64,000 nt of DNA from Tragulus kanchil (taxonomy: Eukaryota; Chordata; Mammalia; Artiodactyla; Tragulidae). This document shows, piece by piece, positions 45,682 to 57,296 of this stretch (positions are counted from its first letter, which is position 1; each line of letters opens with the position of its first letter). The stretch spans positions 166,853,084 to 166,917,083 of the forward strand of contig JAIOJX010000030.1 of NCBI GenBank assembly GCA_022376925.1, written 5' to 3'. The translations under genes were made by a program, and so were the position numbers. The notes beneath the pieces are model-generated. The model did not search any database, was not told where the DNA came from, and saw only the letters and a program-made list of their open reading frames with translations.

Positions 45682-46606
45682 CGCGGACTAAGCAACACGG
45701 CTTGTAGGAAAGCAGGCTGGCCGGGAAGCCTGGGATAGTCCAGAGCTTGTGCGGTCAGACTCTCCAACTGGAAAACACGGCATCTTTGTAAGAGCTCGTC
45801 TGGCCCTCGGGCTCTGTGGGAGGGACGCTGGAAACCACAAGTCACGTGGGACTGACTCGGGCACAAATCAAGCTCACGGTCTGCCAACAACTCTGTTTCT
45901 TTGTTTTTAATCATCTTTCACGATGGACTTGAGTCGGCCACTATTTTCTAGAAGAAAAGTACACATGTAAGTATTAGTTATATCGACCCAGTACTTAGCA
46001 GTACTGGGCTTTTAAAAACTATGTGGAGAGATTCTCTGTTGTCCTTAAAAGCATCAATACTGTTGGTCCCGCAGACTGTTTCCCTGCTATGTTCTTTTTC
46101 TGTGGTAAGACCAGCTAGTCACGGTACTTATCAAGGAACTGCAGGGTGAAGTATCAGGGACCAGAGTCATCAAACGTTCAATTTTCATCAGATTCATGAT
46201 CCAAAGGAGGTCACAGCTTCACTTCAAAAAAATTTTAAAATAATCTAAAACCTTTCAGGTTCCCATTGAGACTGAGGTTCTGTCATTAAATCACTCTGTG
46301 TACTTTAAATTTTTAAAAAGGGGGGAAAAGTGAACACAGAAACATTCCACAGATATCCTTCAGGACTCATTGCTTTTGTTAATGGGCTTCTGCTTCTGCT
46401 GTTCGGTTCTCTTGTTCATTCTGATCTGGCTGTTTATGCACATTTTTAATTCATTCAATGATTTCACAGGTGAGCAGTTTCTATTTGTTTCGGTCTAAAT
46501 GGACTGTTACAAAACATCCCAGGCTATTTTCAGGTTAGAAAAATAATAAATTGAAATTGGGGTGATTCTACAGGATTGCTTTTTTTGTTCTAAGTACAGA
46601 ATGGAG
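45682..46606. other. Unrecognised sequence
   Basis: No repeat or gene recognised; AT-rich from 45.95 kb. Confidence 0.45.
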
Positions 46607-46655
46607 TCCTTTCCATAAAAGTAAAAATGTTCAGTATTTGTATAATACATATAAT

Positions 46656-46862
46656 GTGCTCAGTCATGTCTGACTCTTTGTGACCCTTTGGAATGCAGCC
46701 CACCAAGCTCCTCTGTTCATGGAATTTTCCCAGCAAGAATACTGGAGCAGGTTGCCATTTCCTCCTCCAGGGGATCTTCCCCACCCAGGGACTGAACCTG
46801 TGCCTCCTGTGGCTCCTGCGTTGGCAGGCAGCGTCTTTGCCACTGAGCCATCTGGGAAGCCC
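46656..46862 (-). mobile_element. Bov-tA SINE, antisense
   Basis: The plus strand begins 'gtgctcagtcatgtctgact' and ends 'ccactgagccatctgggaag', with 'ttgccatttcctcctccagg' and 'cccagggactgaacctgtgc' between: a full-length antisense Bov-tA. Flanks 'ataatacatataat' and 'ataatacatgtaac' are a probable target-site duplication. Duplicated at 47738-47944. Confidence 0.93.
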
Positions 46863-46924
46863 ATAATACATGTAACAAACAAGATCAATACAAATATCCT
46901 CCTCTATTTCCTCACCTTTCCCTT

Positions 46925-47047
46925 GCACCTTTTGTTTTTGGCTATACCACATGACTTGTGGGCTCTTAGTTCTCCGACCAGGGATAGAATCTGCGACCCT
47001 TGCAGTGGAAGCCTGGAGTCATAACCACTGGACCACCATGGAAGTCC
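46925..47047 (-). mobile_element. CHR-2-like tRNA SINE, antisense
   Basis: Right end 'ccactggaccaccatggaag' is the reverse complement of the SINE head; interior 'ctccgaccagggatagaatc' holds the B-box; left end 'gtttttggctataccacatg' is its 3' body. Duplicated at about 48007-48129. Confidence 0.85.
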
Positions 47048-47544
47048 CTCCTTTGCATTCTTAGAAACATCCAAAAGTCATCAGGATCTTAGAGGTAGGT
47101 TTAACCAATGTTCACCCTGTGGGAAGGGCTAGGCATGGGCATTGCTATTTCTTCCTTATTTGCACGATGGCTCCAAGCACTTGGAACGACCACCCCATTC
47201 TCCTGAAGAGGAAGTTCAGCTCTGAGAGGGACATCACGTGCCCAGGGTGAGAGCAGTGTTCGGGATGCAGACTCCCCGAAACCCCACCTCCAGCTTTTCC
47301 CTCAGCTCTGTGGCCAAGGAACTCGGTAACCACAGATGGGACCTAATGTACCTGCTCCTTGGCTAGTTTTCCTTGAAGCAAGAATATAAACAGAACAACT
47401 TAATTCCCATAAACTTATGAAATGTTACTTTTCCTATTAAAATTATATAGTATTTCACAAAGACACGACACTGGAAAGAATGCATATAATCTCTGCACAC
47501 ACCCCACCCCCCTGCCCCATCTTCTTTAAGAAATGAACATTGCT

Positions 47545-47685
47545 AATCCAACTCATTGCAGCCCATCCAGTATTGCTGCCGAGAGAATGCCATGGGCAGA
47601 GCAGCCTGGCGGCTACACTCCATCGGGCTGCACAGAGTCAGACGACTGAAGCAACCGCACACAGATACAACTCATCCTGCCTGGG
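47545..47685 (+). mobile_element. Bov-tA/BovA body fragment
   Basis: 'ctcattgcagcccatccagt', 'attgctgccgagagaatgcc', 'atgggcagagcagcctggcg' and 'gcacagagtcagacg' follow the Bov-tA 3' body, without a tRNA head. The better copy is 48631-48775. Confidence 0.75.
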
Positions 47686-47688
47686 GTT

Positions 47689-48775
47689 TCCTTTCCATAA
47701 AAGTAAAAATGTTCAGTATTTGTATAATACATATAATGTGCTCAGTCATGTCTGACTCTTTGTGACCCTTTGGAATGCAGCCCACCAAGCTCCTCTGTTC
47801 ATGGAATTTTCCCAGCAAGAATACTGGAGCAGGTTGCCATTTCCTCCTCCAGGGGATCTTCCCCACCCAGGGACTGAACCTGTGCCTCCTGTGGCTCCTG
47901 CGTTGGCAGGCAGCGTCTTTGCCACTGAGCCATCTGGGAAGCCCATAATACATGTAACAAACAAGATCAATACAAATATCCTCCTCTATTTCCTCACCTT
48001 TCCCTTGCACCTTTTGTTTTTGGCTATACCACATGACTTGTGGGCTCTTAGTTCTCCGACCAGGGATAGAATCTGCGACCCTTGCAGTGGAAGCCTGGAG
48101 TCATAACCACTGGACCACCATGGAAGTCCCTCCTTTGCATTCTTAGAAGCATCCAAAAGTCATCAGGATCTTAGAGGTAGGTTTAACCAATGTTCACCCT
48201 GTGGGAAGGGCTAGGCATGGGCATTGCTATTTCTTCCTTATTTGCACGATGGCTCCAAGCACTTGGAACGACCACCCCATTCTCCTGAAGAGGAAGTTCA
48301 GCTCTGAGAGGGACATCACGTGCCCAGGGTGAGAGCAGTGTTCGGGATGCAGACTCCCCGAAACCCCACCTCCAGCTTTTCCCTCAGCTCTGTGGCCAAG
48401 GAACTCGGTAACCACAGATGGGACCTAATGTACCTGCTCCTTGGCTAGTTTTCCTTGAAGCAAGAATATAAACAGAACAACTTAATTCCCATAAACTTAT
48501 GAAATGTTACTTTTCCTATTAAAATTATATAGTATTTCACAAAGACACGACACTGGAAAGAATGCATATAATCTCTGCACACACCCCACCCCCCTGCCCC
48601 ATCTTCTTTAAGAAATGAACATTGCTAATCCAACTCATTGCAGCCCATCCAGTATTGCTGCCGAGAGAATGCCATGGGCAGAGCAGCCTGGCGGCTACAC
48701 TCCATCGGGCTGCACAGAGTCAGACGCGACTGAAGCAACTTCGCACACACGAGATACAACTCATCCTGCCCTGGG
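47689..48775. repeat. Duplication 12, copy 2
   Basis: Near-identical to 46607-47685, with second copies of the antisense Bov-tA (47738-47944), CHR-2-like SINE (48007-48129) and BovA fragment (48631-48775). Confidence 0.93.
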
Positions 48776-49789
48776 AGCCCCTCGGAGCCCATCCTCCACC
48801 TTCCACCCCCAGAGGGGCCCACTCTCCTGGATCTGCTCACATATTGACATATTTCCACAGGGTGGTTTTCCCCCAGATATACTGGCCCTAAATGATACAC
48901 AGAATCACTCTGTATGTTTCACAGCTTTATGTCAGCCTTAGAGTGGCCCACATGGGGCTCCAGGGTGAATGGCTACCAATGTGTCGATTCCTGCGCCCCC
49001 AGGAGAGCGGTCTCCTCTCCCAGAAGCCTTCACTCTGTGTGCAGCAGAGATGCCTTCACTGTGCTAGAGGCTGAGGGCGTCCTGGTCGTTTCCGCCCCAC
49101 ATCCCGGCTCTCTCGGCATAGCACGTGGCAGGCAGCATGCCAGGATCTCTTAATCAGCCCAAGGGTCAGAGCTGAGGTAGGGCAAGTGGCTAGAAGAAAT
49201 GAGCGACGACAACTCAGCAGATCACCAAGGCCTCATCCTCCATCCATCTACCTACCTACCTACCAAGGATGCCAGCTCTGCTCCAGGCAAAAAAGAAGGA
49301 CATGTTTCCAGGAAGCACCCTGCCGTGGCTGACACTTGTTTTGTCTTAAGGCAAATGGCCCCTTTCCACACAACCCAGGCTTAACCGTGCCTTCTCTGTC
49401 CTCCCCAGAGGGAGGGCCTGGGAAGCCGCTAATCCATCCCACACAGAATTCAAGTCCTTGGTTGACATATTCCCTCCTCTACTTGCCACCCAGCCCTCGA
49501 CACTTGACCTTGCAACAGTGAGCGCTCCGCAGAGGAGTGAGTGGGGGGCCCTCCAGGGGAGAGCCACAGCCCTTAGCTGTGCCCGGGGCCCCCAGAGCAC
49601 TGCACTCTCAGCAGTCCAACAAACACTTTAAGTTCTCCAGGGAAACAGGAACAGCCAGCATCAGCTGCTGAGAAGAGCCATGGACACCAGTCTGTCTTCA
49701 CCTGCTAAAGACCACATGGGGGAGGAGGAGGACTTGAGCGCGTCTCCTCTCACAGAAACACCAGATTCACAACCACCTGCTAAACAACC
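48776..49789. other. Unrecognised sequence
   Basis: No repeat or gene recognised apart from a short (CTAC)n at 49248-49264. Confidence 0.45.
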
Positions 49790-50065
49790 ACTGACAAAAC
49801 AGACCGGAACCTACCAAAGAGACAGTCTACATCCAAAGATAAAGAAGAAGCCACAGAGAGAAGGAGGCAGACACCAGAAGGAAGAGGAACAACAATCCTG
49901 CAGCCTGCGGAACAGAGACCACAAACCCAGGAAGGCAGAGAAATGAGACGGCAGAGGAGTATGTTCCAGACAAAGGAACAAAATAACCCCCCTCCCCACT
50001 GAGGAACAGCTAAGTAAAGTGAAGATGGACAATCTACCCAGTAAAAGAGGGTTCAGGCTCTTCAC
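49790..50065 (+). mobile_element. L1 LINE 5' region fragment
   Basis: 'ctacatccaaagataaagaa', 'gaagccacagagagaaggag', 'aaatgagacggcagaggagt' and 'atgttccagacaaaggaaca' are in the order of the artiodactyl L1 5' UTR/ORF1 start. Hence the 88-codon frame at 49680-49946 is L1-derived rather than a gene. Confidence 0.6.
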
Positions 50066-50074
50066 TGTCAAAGT

Positions 50075-50330
50075 TGAAGAAGTAGCTGCCAGGTTGTGTG
50101 AGGCTGATGGGGAGGGCTCCAGGGGAACGAGCTGTGGGGGCCGCCAGAAGATAAATTCTGTGCATCTCTGAAAACTTGAACCAAATCTCTCTCCACTTGA
50201 GCCTCTGATGAACCCCAAACCCTGACCACCTTCTTGCAGGGGACCCAGAAAAACCGTGAGATGATAAAGGCAGGGTGTTTTAAGCCACTAAGTTTGTGCT
50301 TATGGTTACAAAACAATAGAAAACACAGTA
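50075..50330 (+). mobile_element. MLT1-like (ERVL-MaLR) LTR fragment
   Basis: The 3' end reads 'aaaaaccgtgagatgataaa', then 'gttttaagccactaagtttg' and 'acaaaacaatagaaaacaca', the terminal form of MaLR LTRs. The 5' limit is approximate. Ancient, non-coding. Confidence 0.6.
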
Positions 50331-50651
50331 CCCAAAGCAGAAGCTATTTATGCTACATTCTTGATGCACTGAATACATGAAATACTCAAGCAGAAATTAT
50401 CTCCATCTTTATGATTTTAAATAAATAAAAATTGAGAAAATATCTCAAATATGGGCCTTAATTTTCATCTATAAATTGGCCTAACATCCTTTCAGTCTTA
50501 GGCAAAGTAACAAAACTTGTCTTAGCTCTGCAAGATTTTGGTAGCTCTAACTTTTTAGAAACTCTACCTTTTGGGTGACTTCTGATGAACACTATAGTTC
50601 TAAGCAATCCAATCTGGAGAAATCTGGGGGTGAACAGGATGCTGTATCTTT

Positions 50652-50768
50652 TTTAATATGGCTGTGCTTTGAGGCATGTGGGATCTTAGTTTCCTGACCA
50701 GGGATCAAATCTTTGGCCTCTGCATCGGAAACATGGAGTCTTAACCACGGGACTCCTAGGAAACTCCT
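50652..50768 (-). mobile_element. CHR-2-like SINE fragment, antisense
   Basis: 'gaggcatgtgggatcttagt', 'ttcctgaccagggatcaaat' and 'gagtcttaaccacgggactc' are the reverse complement of the SINE 3' body, B-box and head, diverged at the right end. Confidence 0.8.
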
Positions 50769-50840
50769 GGGAGGCTGTATCTTAGAGAAAGGACTCATGA
50801 ATTCCTGAAGCAGTTTACAGCGAGGAGGTAAATACAATGT

Positions 50841-51990
50841 GAGATCGGTCACCTTGACTCAGGAAGGCCCAATGACCTTCTATGAACTCACTGTGTTATG
50901 AGTTTATCAAAATTCAAAACTGTGTTAGTTTGTAAGGAACTGGCAAACTGTGTAATACTTTTTTAAACTGTAGTTTTTTCCTAAAGAACCTAAAATATTT
51001 ATTTGTGTGTATGTGTGTTAGTTGCTTAGTCACTTACTTAACCAACCCTTTGGGACCGCATGGATTGTAGCCTGCCAGGCTCCTAGGCTCATGGAATTCT
51101 CCAGGTAAGAACACTGGAGTGGGTAACCATGCCCTTCCCCAGAAAATATATACTGATCACTGCCTAATTTTTGGTAACTTTATCTTTATATTTAGCCTTA
51201 CATTTTCATCAGCTACTTTGTGAAAGGTAAATTCCTACTTCTGCCTGAAGAGAAAAATGATTTCCCTCTGATTTATATCAAGTGGCGCATCCATTAAGCT
51301 AAAATAAGGTTAACCATTCTTGGAAAAGTCCTGTGGGAAAGGACAAGGAAAAGAAATCATGACAGCGGAGCAGGGCCTTGTCAGCACAGGAGCAGGGTGA
51401 TCACATGCTGTTACTGGGAGAAACACACACCAATCACGGCCGGCGAGGCTTCGCTCTCGGGGCAGCAGGAGTGACCCCACGTGTCATGGCAACCACTCAG
51501 TGCTGCCTTCAGGCACCAGCTGAACAGGCTTCTAGCTGGAGACGGGCCTGGGCGCAGGCCAACGGGGCGCTCCTGCTCCCCTGGGGCCGTGTCCACCCCA
51601 TGGCGTGTGGGCTGCCTGTGGTTCATGCTGAGGCAGAGTCTACGTGACTCAGGAACGAGATGGAAACATCGAAGCCACGTGATGTGCAAATGTGCCCACT
51701 CGACACGCCACTCATTTACAAGTTGACAGGATAATTACTTAAAACTACAGAGACCACGTTTTTCGAGGCCAATCTTTCAATGATGCAATGCTGAAATCTG
51801 GGAGGTGCGAAAAAAGGGAGCCATCATCACCTGTGTATTGCAAAGTCTGAACAAAAGTAACAGCGCTGTGCTCATAGCGAACCAGTACGTGCAGAATCAT
51901 GTCCTGCACACATATCACAGGTGATGGTATTAAGGACACTGGAGGGCCACGTGACAAATTGCCAGCTAAAATGCAGAATGTACTCTGAAG
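50841..51990. repeat. Duplication 13, copy 1
   Basis: Repeated at 52007-53188 (offset 1166). From 51957 copy 1 degrades into a compressed version of copy 2 (missing about 30 bases relative to 53125-53165) before the junction. Confidence 0.93.
51012..51142 (-). mobile_element. Bov-tA/BovA fragment, antisense
   Basis: 'tgtgttagttgcttagtcac', 'tgggaccgcatggattgtag', 'cctgccaggctcctaggctc', 'gaacactggagtgggtaacc' and 'atgcccttcccca' are the reverse complement of the BovB-derived body; the tRNA head is absent. Duplicated at about 52178-52308. Confidence 0.85.
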
Positions 51991-52006
51991 AGTTACGGGG
52001 GTTTGG

Positions 52007-53188
52007 GAGATCGGTCACCTTGACTCAGGAAGGCCCAATGACCTTCTATGAACTCACTGTGTTATGAGTTTATCAAAATTCAAAACTGTGTTAGTTTGTA
52101 AGGAACTGGCAAACTGTGTAATACTTTTTTAAACTGTAGTTTTTTCCTAAAGAACCTAAAATATTTATTTGTGTGTATGTGTGTTAGTTGCTTAGTCACT
52201 TACTTAACCAACCCTTTGGGACCGCATGGATTGTAGCCTGCCAGGCTCCTAGGCTCATGGAATTCTCCAGGTAAGAACACTGGAGTGGGTAACCATGCCC
52301 TTCCCCAGAAAATATATACTGATCACTGCCTAATTTTTGGTAACTTTATCTTTATATTTAGCCTTACATTTTCATCAGCTACTTTGTGAAAGGTAAATTC
52401 CTACTTCTGCCTGAAGAGAAAAATGATTTCCCTCTGATTTATATCAAGTGGCGCATCCATTAAGCTAAAATAAGGTTAACCATTCTTGGAAAAGTCCTGT
52501 GGGAAAGGACAAGGAAAAGAAATCATGACAGCGGAGCAGGGCCTTGTCAGCACAGGAGCAGGGTGATCACATGCTGTTACTGGGAGAAACACACACCAAT
52601 CACGGCCGGCGAGGCTTCGCTCTCGGGGCAGCAGGAGTGACCCCACGTGTCATGGCAACCACTCAGTGCTGCCTTCAGGCACCAGCTGAACAGGCTTCTA
52701 GCTGGAGACGGGCCTGGGCGCAGGCCAACGGGGCGCTCCTGCTCCCCTGGGGCCGTGTCCACCCCATGGCGTGTGGGCTGCCTGTGGTTCATGCTGAGGC
52801 AGAGTCTACGTGACTCAGGAACGAGATGGAAACATCGAAGCCACGTGATGTGCAAATGTGCCCACTCGACACGCCACTCATTTACAAGTTGACAGGATAA
52901 TTACTTAAAACTACAGAGACCACGTTTTTCGAGGCCAATCTTTCAATGATGCAATGCTGAAATCTGGGAGGTGCGAAAAAAGGGAGCCATCATCACCTGT
53001 GTATTGCAAAGTCTGAACAAAAGTAACAGCGCTGTGCTCATAGCGAACCAGTACGTGCAGAATCATGTCCTGCACACATATCACAGGTGATGGTATTAAG
53101 GACACTGGAGGGCCACGTGACAAATCATGTGACACCCAACTCCTGGCAGCTAACATATGCAGAATGTACTCTGAAGACATGTATACAA
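52007..53188. repeat. Duplication 13, copy 2
   Basis: Near-identical to 50841-51990; its last 76 bases overlap the start of duplication 14. Confidence 0.93.
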
Positions 53189-53521
53189 CTCCACGTACAG
53201 CACCCCAGTTCCCTCCCCATCTCTGGGACCACAGGCAGTTCTGGACAACAGTGACTACTGTTTGAACCCCTAAGGGAGAAGGCTGGTGGGTCACCCCACC
53301 TGCAGCATGCAGGCAGTCTCCATGAGAGGAGATGCCCTGTGACATGAGGGGTGCCTGAGAGCTCACACAGTCCGGGCATCGGTTTAGGGACGGGAACACA
53401 GAACCCAAGGCCGGGAGACTCGCCCAAGCTTCCAGGGATTCTCCACCCAGAGCTCACACCAGAATCCAGGCTTCAGCATCATAAACTCCTAGAGGGCTGC
53501 TGGTTAAGGTCCCTTCACCCT

Positions 53522-53960
53522 GGGTCCCCAACCAGCCCCTGGGCCACAGACGGGTACTTGTCTGGTCTCCCATCTAAATACTAACCAGGCCTGACCCTGC
53601 TTAGCTTCCGAGATCCAATGAGATCAGGCGTGTGCAGGGTGGTATGGCTGTAGAGCGGGTCTGTAGTCTGTCAGGAACCAGGCCGCACAGCAGGAGGTGC
53701 GCAGTGGGCAAGTGAGTGAAGCTTCATCTATGTTTCCAGGTGCGCCCATTACCACCTGCGCTCCCACTGACTGTGCATTATAGGGGAAATTTTATAATTA
53801 TGTCACTATATGTCAAAATGTAATAATTATAGAAATAAAGTGCACGAGAAATGTAATGTGCTAGAATGATCTTGAAATAATCCCTCCTCCACCCTGGTTC
53901 CATGGAAAAGTGGTCTCCTGTGAAAACAGTTCCCGGTGCCAGAAAAGCTGGGGAGCGCAG
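53522..53960. mobile_element. hAT-type non-autonomous DNA transposon with nested 5S sequence
   Basis: Left end 'gggtccccaaccagcccctg' and right end 'gtgccagaaaagctggggag' are diverged terminal inverted repeats of the same family as 1260-1605. The interior has 'caggaaccaggccgcacagc' and an AT-rich middle (53790-53850). A 5S-derived piece interrupts it at 53563-53655. Duplicated at 54588-55024. Confidence 0.65.
53563..53655 (-). pseudogene. 5S rRNA pseudogene nested in hAT element
   Basis: The plus strand is the reverse complement of 5S rRNA: 'ggtctcccatctaaatacta', 'accaggcctgaccctgctta', 'gcttccgagatccaatgaga', 'gggtggtatggctgtagagc'. The 5' end of 5S is complete and the last about 30 bases are missing. 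With several substitutions and a truncated 3' end, it is a dead retrocopy or a fused 5S-containing SINE. Duplicated at 54629-54721. Confidence 0.9.
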
Positions 53961-54177
53961 CCTTAAACCAAGGCATGTGTCAATCTGAGTACAGGGGTTC
54001 TAACCCCCAATAAAATGTTTCCCCCCAACTCCACTCTCCTCTGCTCCCAGAGTCAGGGCCGGCCTCTGAGGATCCCTCCCTAGGAGGACAGCACGGCCCT
54101 CTCTGAGAAGAGACAGGCAACCACAGAGTCACCAGGTCAAGGGGAAGATGTTGCTCTTGAACACCCAACTCCTGGCA

Positions 54178-55226
54178 GCCACGTGACAAATCATGTGACA
54201 CCCAACTCCTGGCAGCTAACATATGCAGAATGTACTCTGAAGACATGTATACAACTCCACGTACAGCACCCCAGTTCCCTCCCCATCTCTGGGACCACAG
54301 GCAGTTCTGGACAACAGTGACTACTGTTTGAACCCCTAAGGGAGAAGGCTGGTGGGTCACCCCACCTGCAGCATGCAGGCAGTCTCCATGAGAGGAGATG
54401 CCCTGTGACATGAGGGGTGCCTGAGAGCTCACACAGTCCGGGCATCGGTTTAGGGACGGGAACACAGAACCCAAGGCCGGGAGACTCGCCCAAGCTTCCA
54501 GGGATTCTCCACCCAGAGCTCACACCAGAATCCAGGCTTCAGCATCATAAACTCCTAGAGGGCTGCTGGTTAAGGTCCCTTCACCCTGGGTCCCCAACCA
54601 GCCCCTGGGCCACAGACGGGTACTTGTCTGGTCTCCCATCTAAATACTAACCAGGCCTGACCCTGCTTAGCTTCCGAGATCCAATGAGATCAGGCGTGTG
54701 CAGGGTGGTATGGCTGTAGAGCGGGTCTGTAGTCTGTCAGGAACCAGGCCGCACAGCAGGAGGTGCGCAGTGGGCAAGTGAGTGAAGCTTCATCTATGTT
54801 TCCAGGTGCGCCCATTACCACCTGCGCTCCCACTGACTGTGCATTATAGGGAATTATATAATTATGTCACTATATGTCACAATGTAATAATTATAGAAAT
54901 AAAGTGCACGAGAAATGTAATGTGCTAGAATGATCTTGAAATAATCCCTCCTCCACCCTGGTTCCATGGAAAAGTGGTCTCCCGTGAAAACAGTTCCCGG
55001 TGCCAGAAAAGCTGGGGAGCGCAGCCTTAAACCAAGGCATGTGTCAATCTGAGTACAGGGGTTCTAACCCCCAATAAAATGTTTCCCCCCAACTCCACTC
55101 TCCTCTGCTCCCAGAGTCAGGGCCGGCCTCTGAGGATCCCTCCCTAGGAGGACAGCACGGCCCTCTCTGAGAAGAGACAGGCAACCACAGAGTCACCAGG
55201 TCAAGGGGGAAGATGTTGCTCTTGAA
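54178..55226. repeat. Duplication 14, copy 2
   Basis: Near-identical to 53112-54161, with second copies of the hAT element and 5S pseudogene. Confidence 0.93.
54629..54721 (-). pseudogene. 5S rRNA pseudogene (duplicate of 53563-53655)
   Basis: Same truncated 5S sequence, present because of duplication 14. Confidence 0.9.
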
Positions 55227-56201
55227 GGCAGGGCCGTGACAAGCACACAGAGGCGCCACTCTCTGGCTGAGGCTCACCCAGGGTCAGGGATGTGAAGCAG
55301 AGAAAACAGGGGGCAGGACCTGTGCCCACGAGGGCCAGCCTCCCTGGGGCCGTGACCATGAGTATTCAAAGAGGAGAGGCGCTGCCAGGAAAACGAGGGG
55401 ACATGGGGAGCCAGCAGAGGGATGAGAAGGTACAAAGGCAGTAGGCCAGAGGTGTCCTGGGCCCAGAGCGCAGTTCCGTGAAGCTGACCAGCGGGGTTTG
55501 AGCAGGGAGGAGAGGTGGAAACATGGGACAGAGAGGGGCCGGGTGCCTCCTGAGGAAGGGGGAGGGGCTGAAGGATTCTGAGCAGGAGCACGACGCAGAG
55601 TTATGCCCACATTTGGGAGAGCAGCTATGGCCACAAAGAGGGAGCTGGCCTGGAGAAGAGAGAGTGAAGCAGAGACCGGGGAGAAGCCAGGGGAGCCCCT
55701 AGGGTGAGGGTAGCCCAGCAACACATGCCTTGTCACAGTCCTGCAAAGGCCGCACACCACTTAAAGGCACAAGTCAGGGATGTGAGCTCCTAATCCCACT
55801 GAGGAAATCCCGAGACACTGCTTGTTACCACCATGAGCAGTTCCTGCTCAGAGAGAGCTCCCCAGTCAGGTAAACGAAGAATCTTAGTTCTTCTAAAAAC
55901 TGCTTTAATAAACATAGTTAATTTATTAAGTGCATCTTAGAGGACTGGGTTCTATTTTAGTCCTTAGAATGATGATTTCTGCACTTTGCAAGGCACCAAA
56001 TGAAAACAGAGACCATAATGGGTTTGATTTTCAACCTAAGTGCTTGCTCCTTTGAGGATTTCAAAGGTACAATGTAAGGGTCTGGCAAGTGAAGAATTTT
56101 AGCCAGTACTCAGAGATTTAGCGAATATGCCACGCCCCAATTGGCTCCTCTTGCTCTGCTCCGTGTTGAAGGCGCCTCAAAGGTGCACAGAGTGTCTGCT
56201 G
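55227..56201. other. Unrecognised sequence
   Basis: No repeat or gene recognised. A 158-codon minus-strand frame (55284-55760) overlaps a 105-codon one in another frame; neither resembles a known protein. Confidence 0.45.
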
Positions 56202-57278
56202 AGTGAGTCAAACTGCGGTATTCCTCGGCCTCACCCAAGTGGGACCCAGCCCCAGGGGCAGGACAGCATCACCCTCTTGCTGGCTCTTCACTTGTACCTT
56301 TCTGGCTGCAGATTCTAGATAAAGGTCACAAGTAAGAGCTCTGTACTCGAGGTATTTCCTAGCTGGTTACAGTATCTGTCCAGCAACCTCTTCTTGCTTT
56401 CAAGTCATCTGAGGTATGAAGCACGCAGCACTAGCTGGGGACGCTGCTTTAATCGCACACATCCCCACCACCACTGCCCTGCCAGCCAGCATCCACAGAG
56501 AGGACTAGACACCGAGGAGCTGGGGCGAGGCCATCAGCACAAAGAGGGAGCACTGTTCTTATTGCCTCTGGAGCTGAGCATCTGTTTCTTTCAGAATCCT
56601 GTTCCCCAGATATAAAATGTAGCTCATGTGACTTTTAATTAATGACTACAGGGAACGGGAATGAATTTTGCCAGCTGATTTTGATATACAATAAAATAAC
56701 AGTTAATAACAAACAAGAAAACCATTTAAGTACATATGCATATGACATTACTAACCTGTGAGTCAGAGCCAAACCAACTAAGCCATATAATTCATATTTC
56801 ACACTCAGGGTGAAAGTCATGTTAACTTAACTGAAAAAGCACTACCAAAGTTAAGTATCTTTAAGCAGGGGTTGACTTTTCACAACTTTTTGCCTTGCAC
56901 TTGATAATTGTTCTTTTTTCAGCATTTTTACTGCTGAAGACCCATCTTTTCAGAAGAAAATTGAAAGGAGAAGAAGGTGATTTGTGTCCTTGTGTTAAAT
57001 AAGAAGCTGGGCTATCACCACACTATTTGATTTGGAAAATGAACAATCAAATGTATTGCATTCTGTGAGATGATCCAACCTTTTCCTGTCTCACAAAACC
57101 TTCCATATGTACCATACGCTGAGGAAAAGAGGAAAAGGTAAGACAAAGGGGAATGAGAACACCACACAAGGTGTGTTTCTCAGCTGTATTTTACTAGAAA
57201 GTTATGGCAGATTTTCCTCTAAGTAATTTTAAATACAGCTTATTACTGTTATTTTAAAATGCATTTTAAAATACTAAT
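56202..57278. repeat. Duplication 15, copy 1
   Basis: Repeated at 57297-58373 (offset 1095). Differences: 'ggctgcagatt' at 56303 against 'ggctcagatt' at 57399, and one C in 'ttttccc' at 57213/58307. Content unrecognised, AT-rich from 56.6 kb. Confidence 0.93.
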
Positions 57279-57296
57279 TTTTATATTTGAGCATTT

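Larger units (their letters stand above)
46607..47685. repeat. Duplication 12, copy 1
   Basis: Repeated at 47689-48775 (offset 1082, rising to about 1090 at the end). Near its end, 47640-47685, copy 1 has lost several bases relative to copy 2 (48725-48775), again junction-proximal damage. One substitution A/G at 47066/48148. Confidence 0.93.
53112..54161. repeat. Duplication 14, copy 1
   Basis: Repeated at 54178-55226 (offset 1066). The spacer 54162-54177 repeats in scrambled form the first bases of copy 2. Differences include a few bases at 53781-53815 against 54847-54880 and C/T at 53917/54983. Confidence 0.93.

Noticed and set aside
49680..49946. 88-codon lysine/glutamate-rich open frame
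   Set aside because: It overlaps an L1 5' region fragment and is better explained as LINE-derived.
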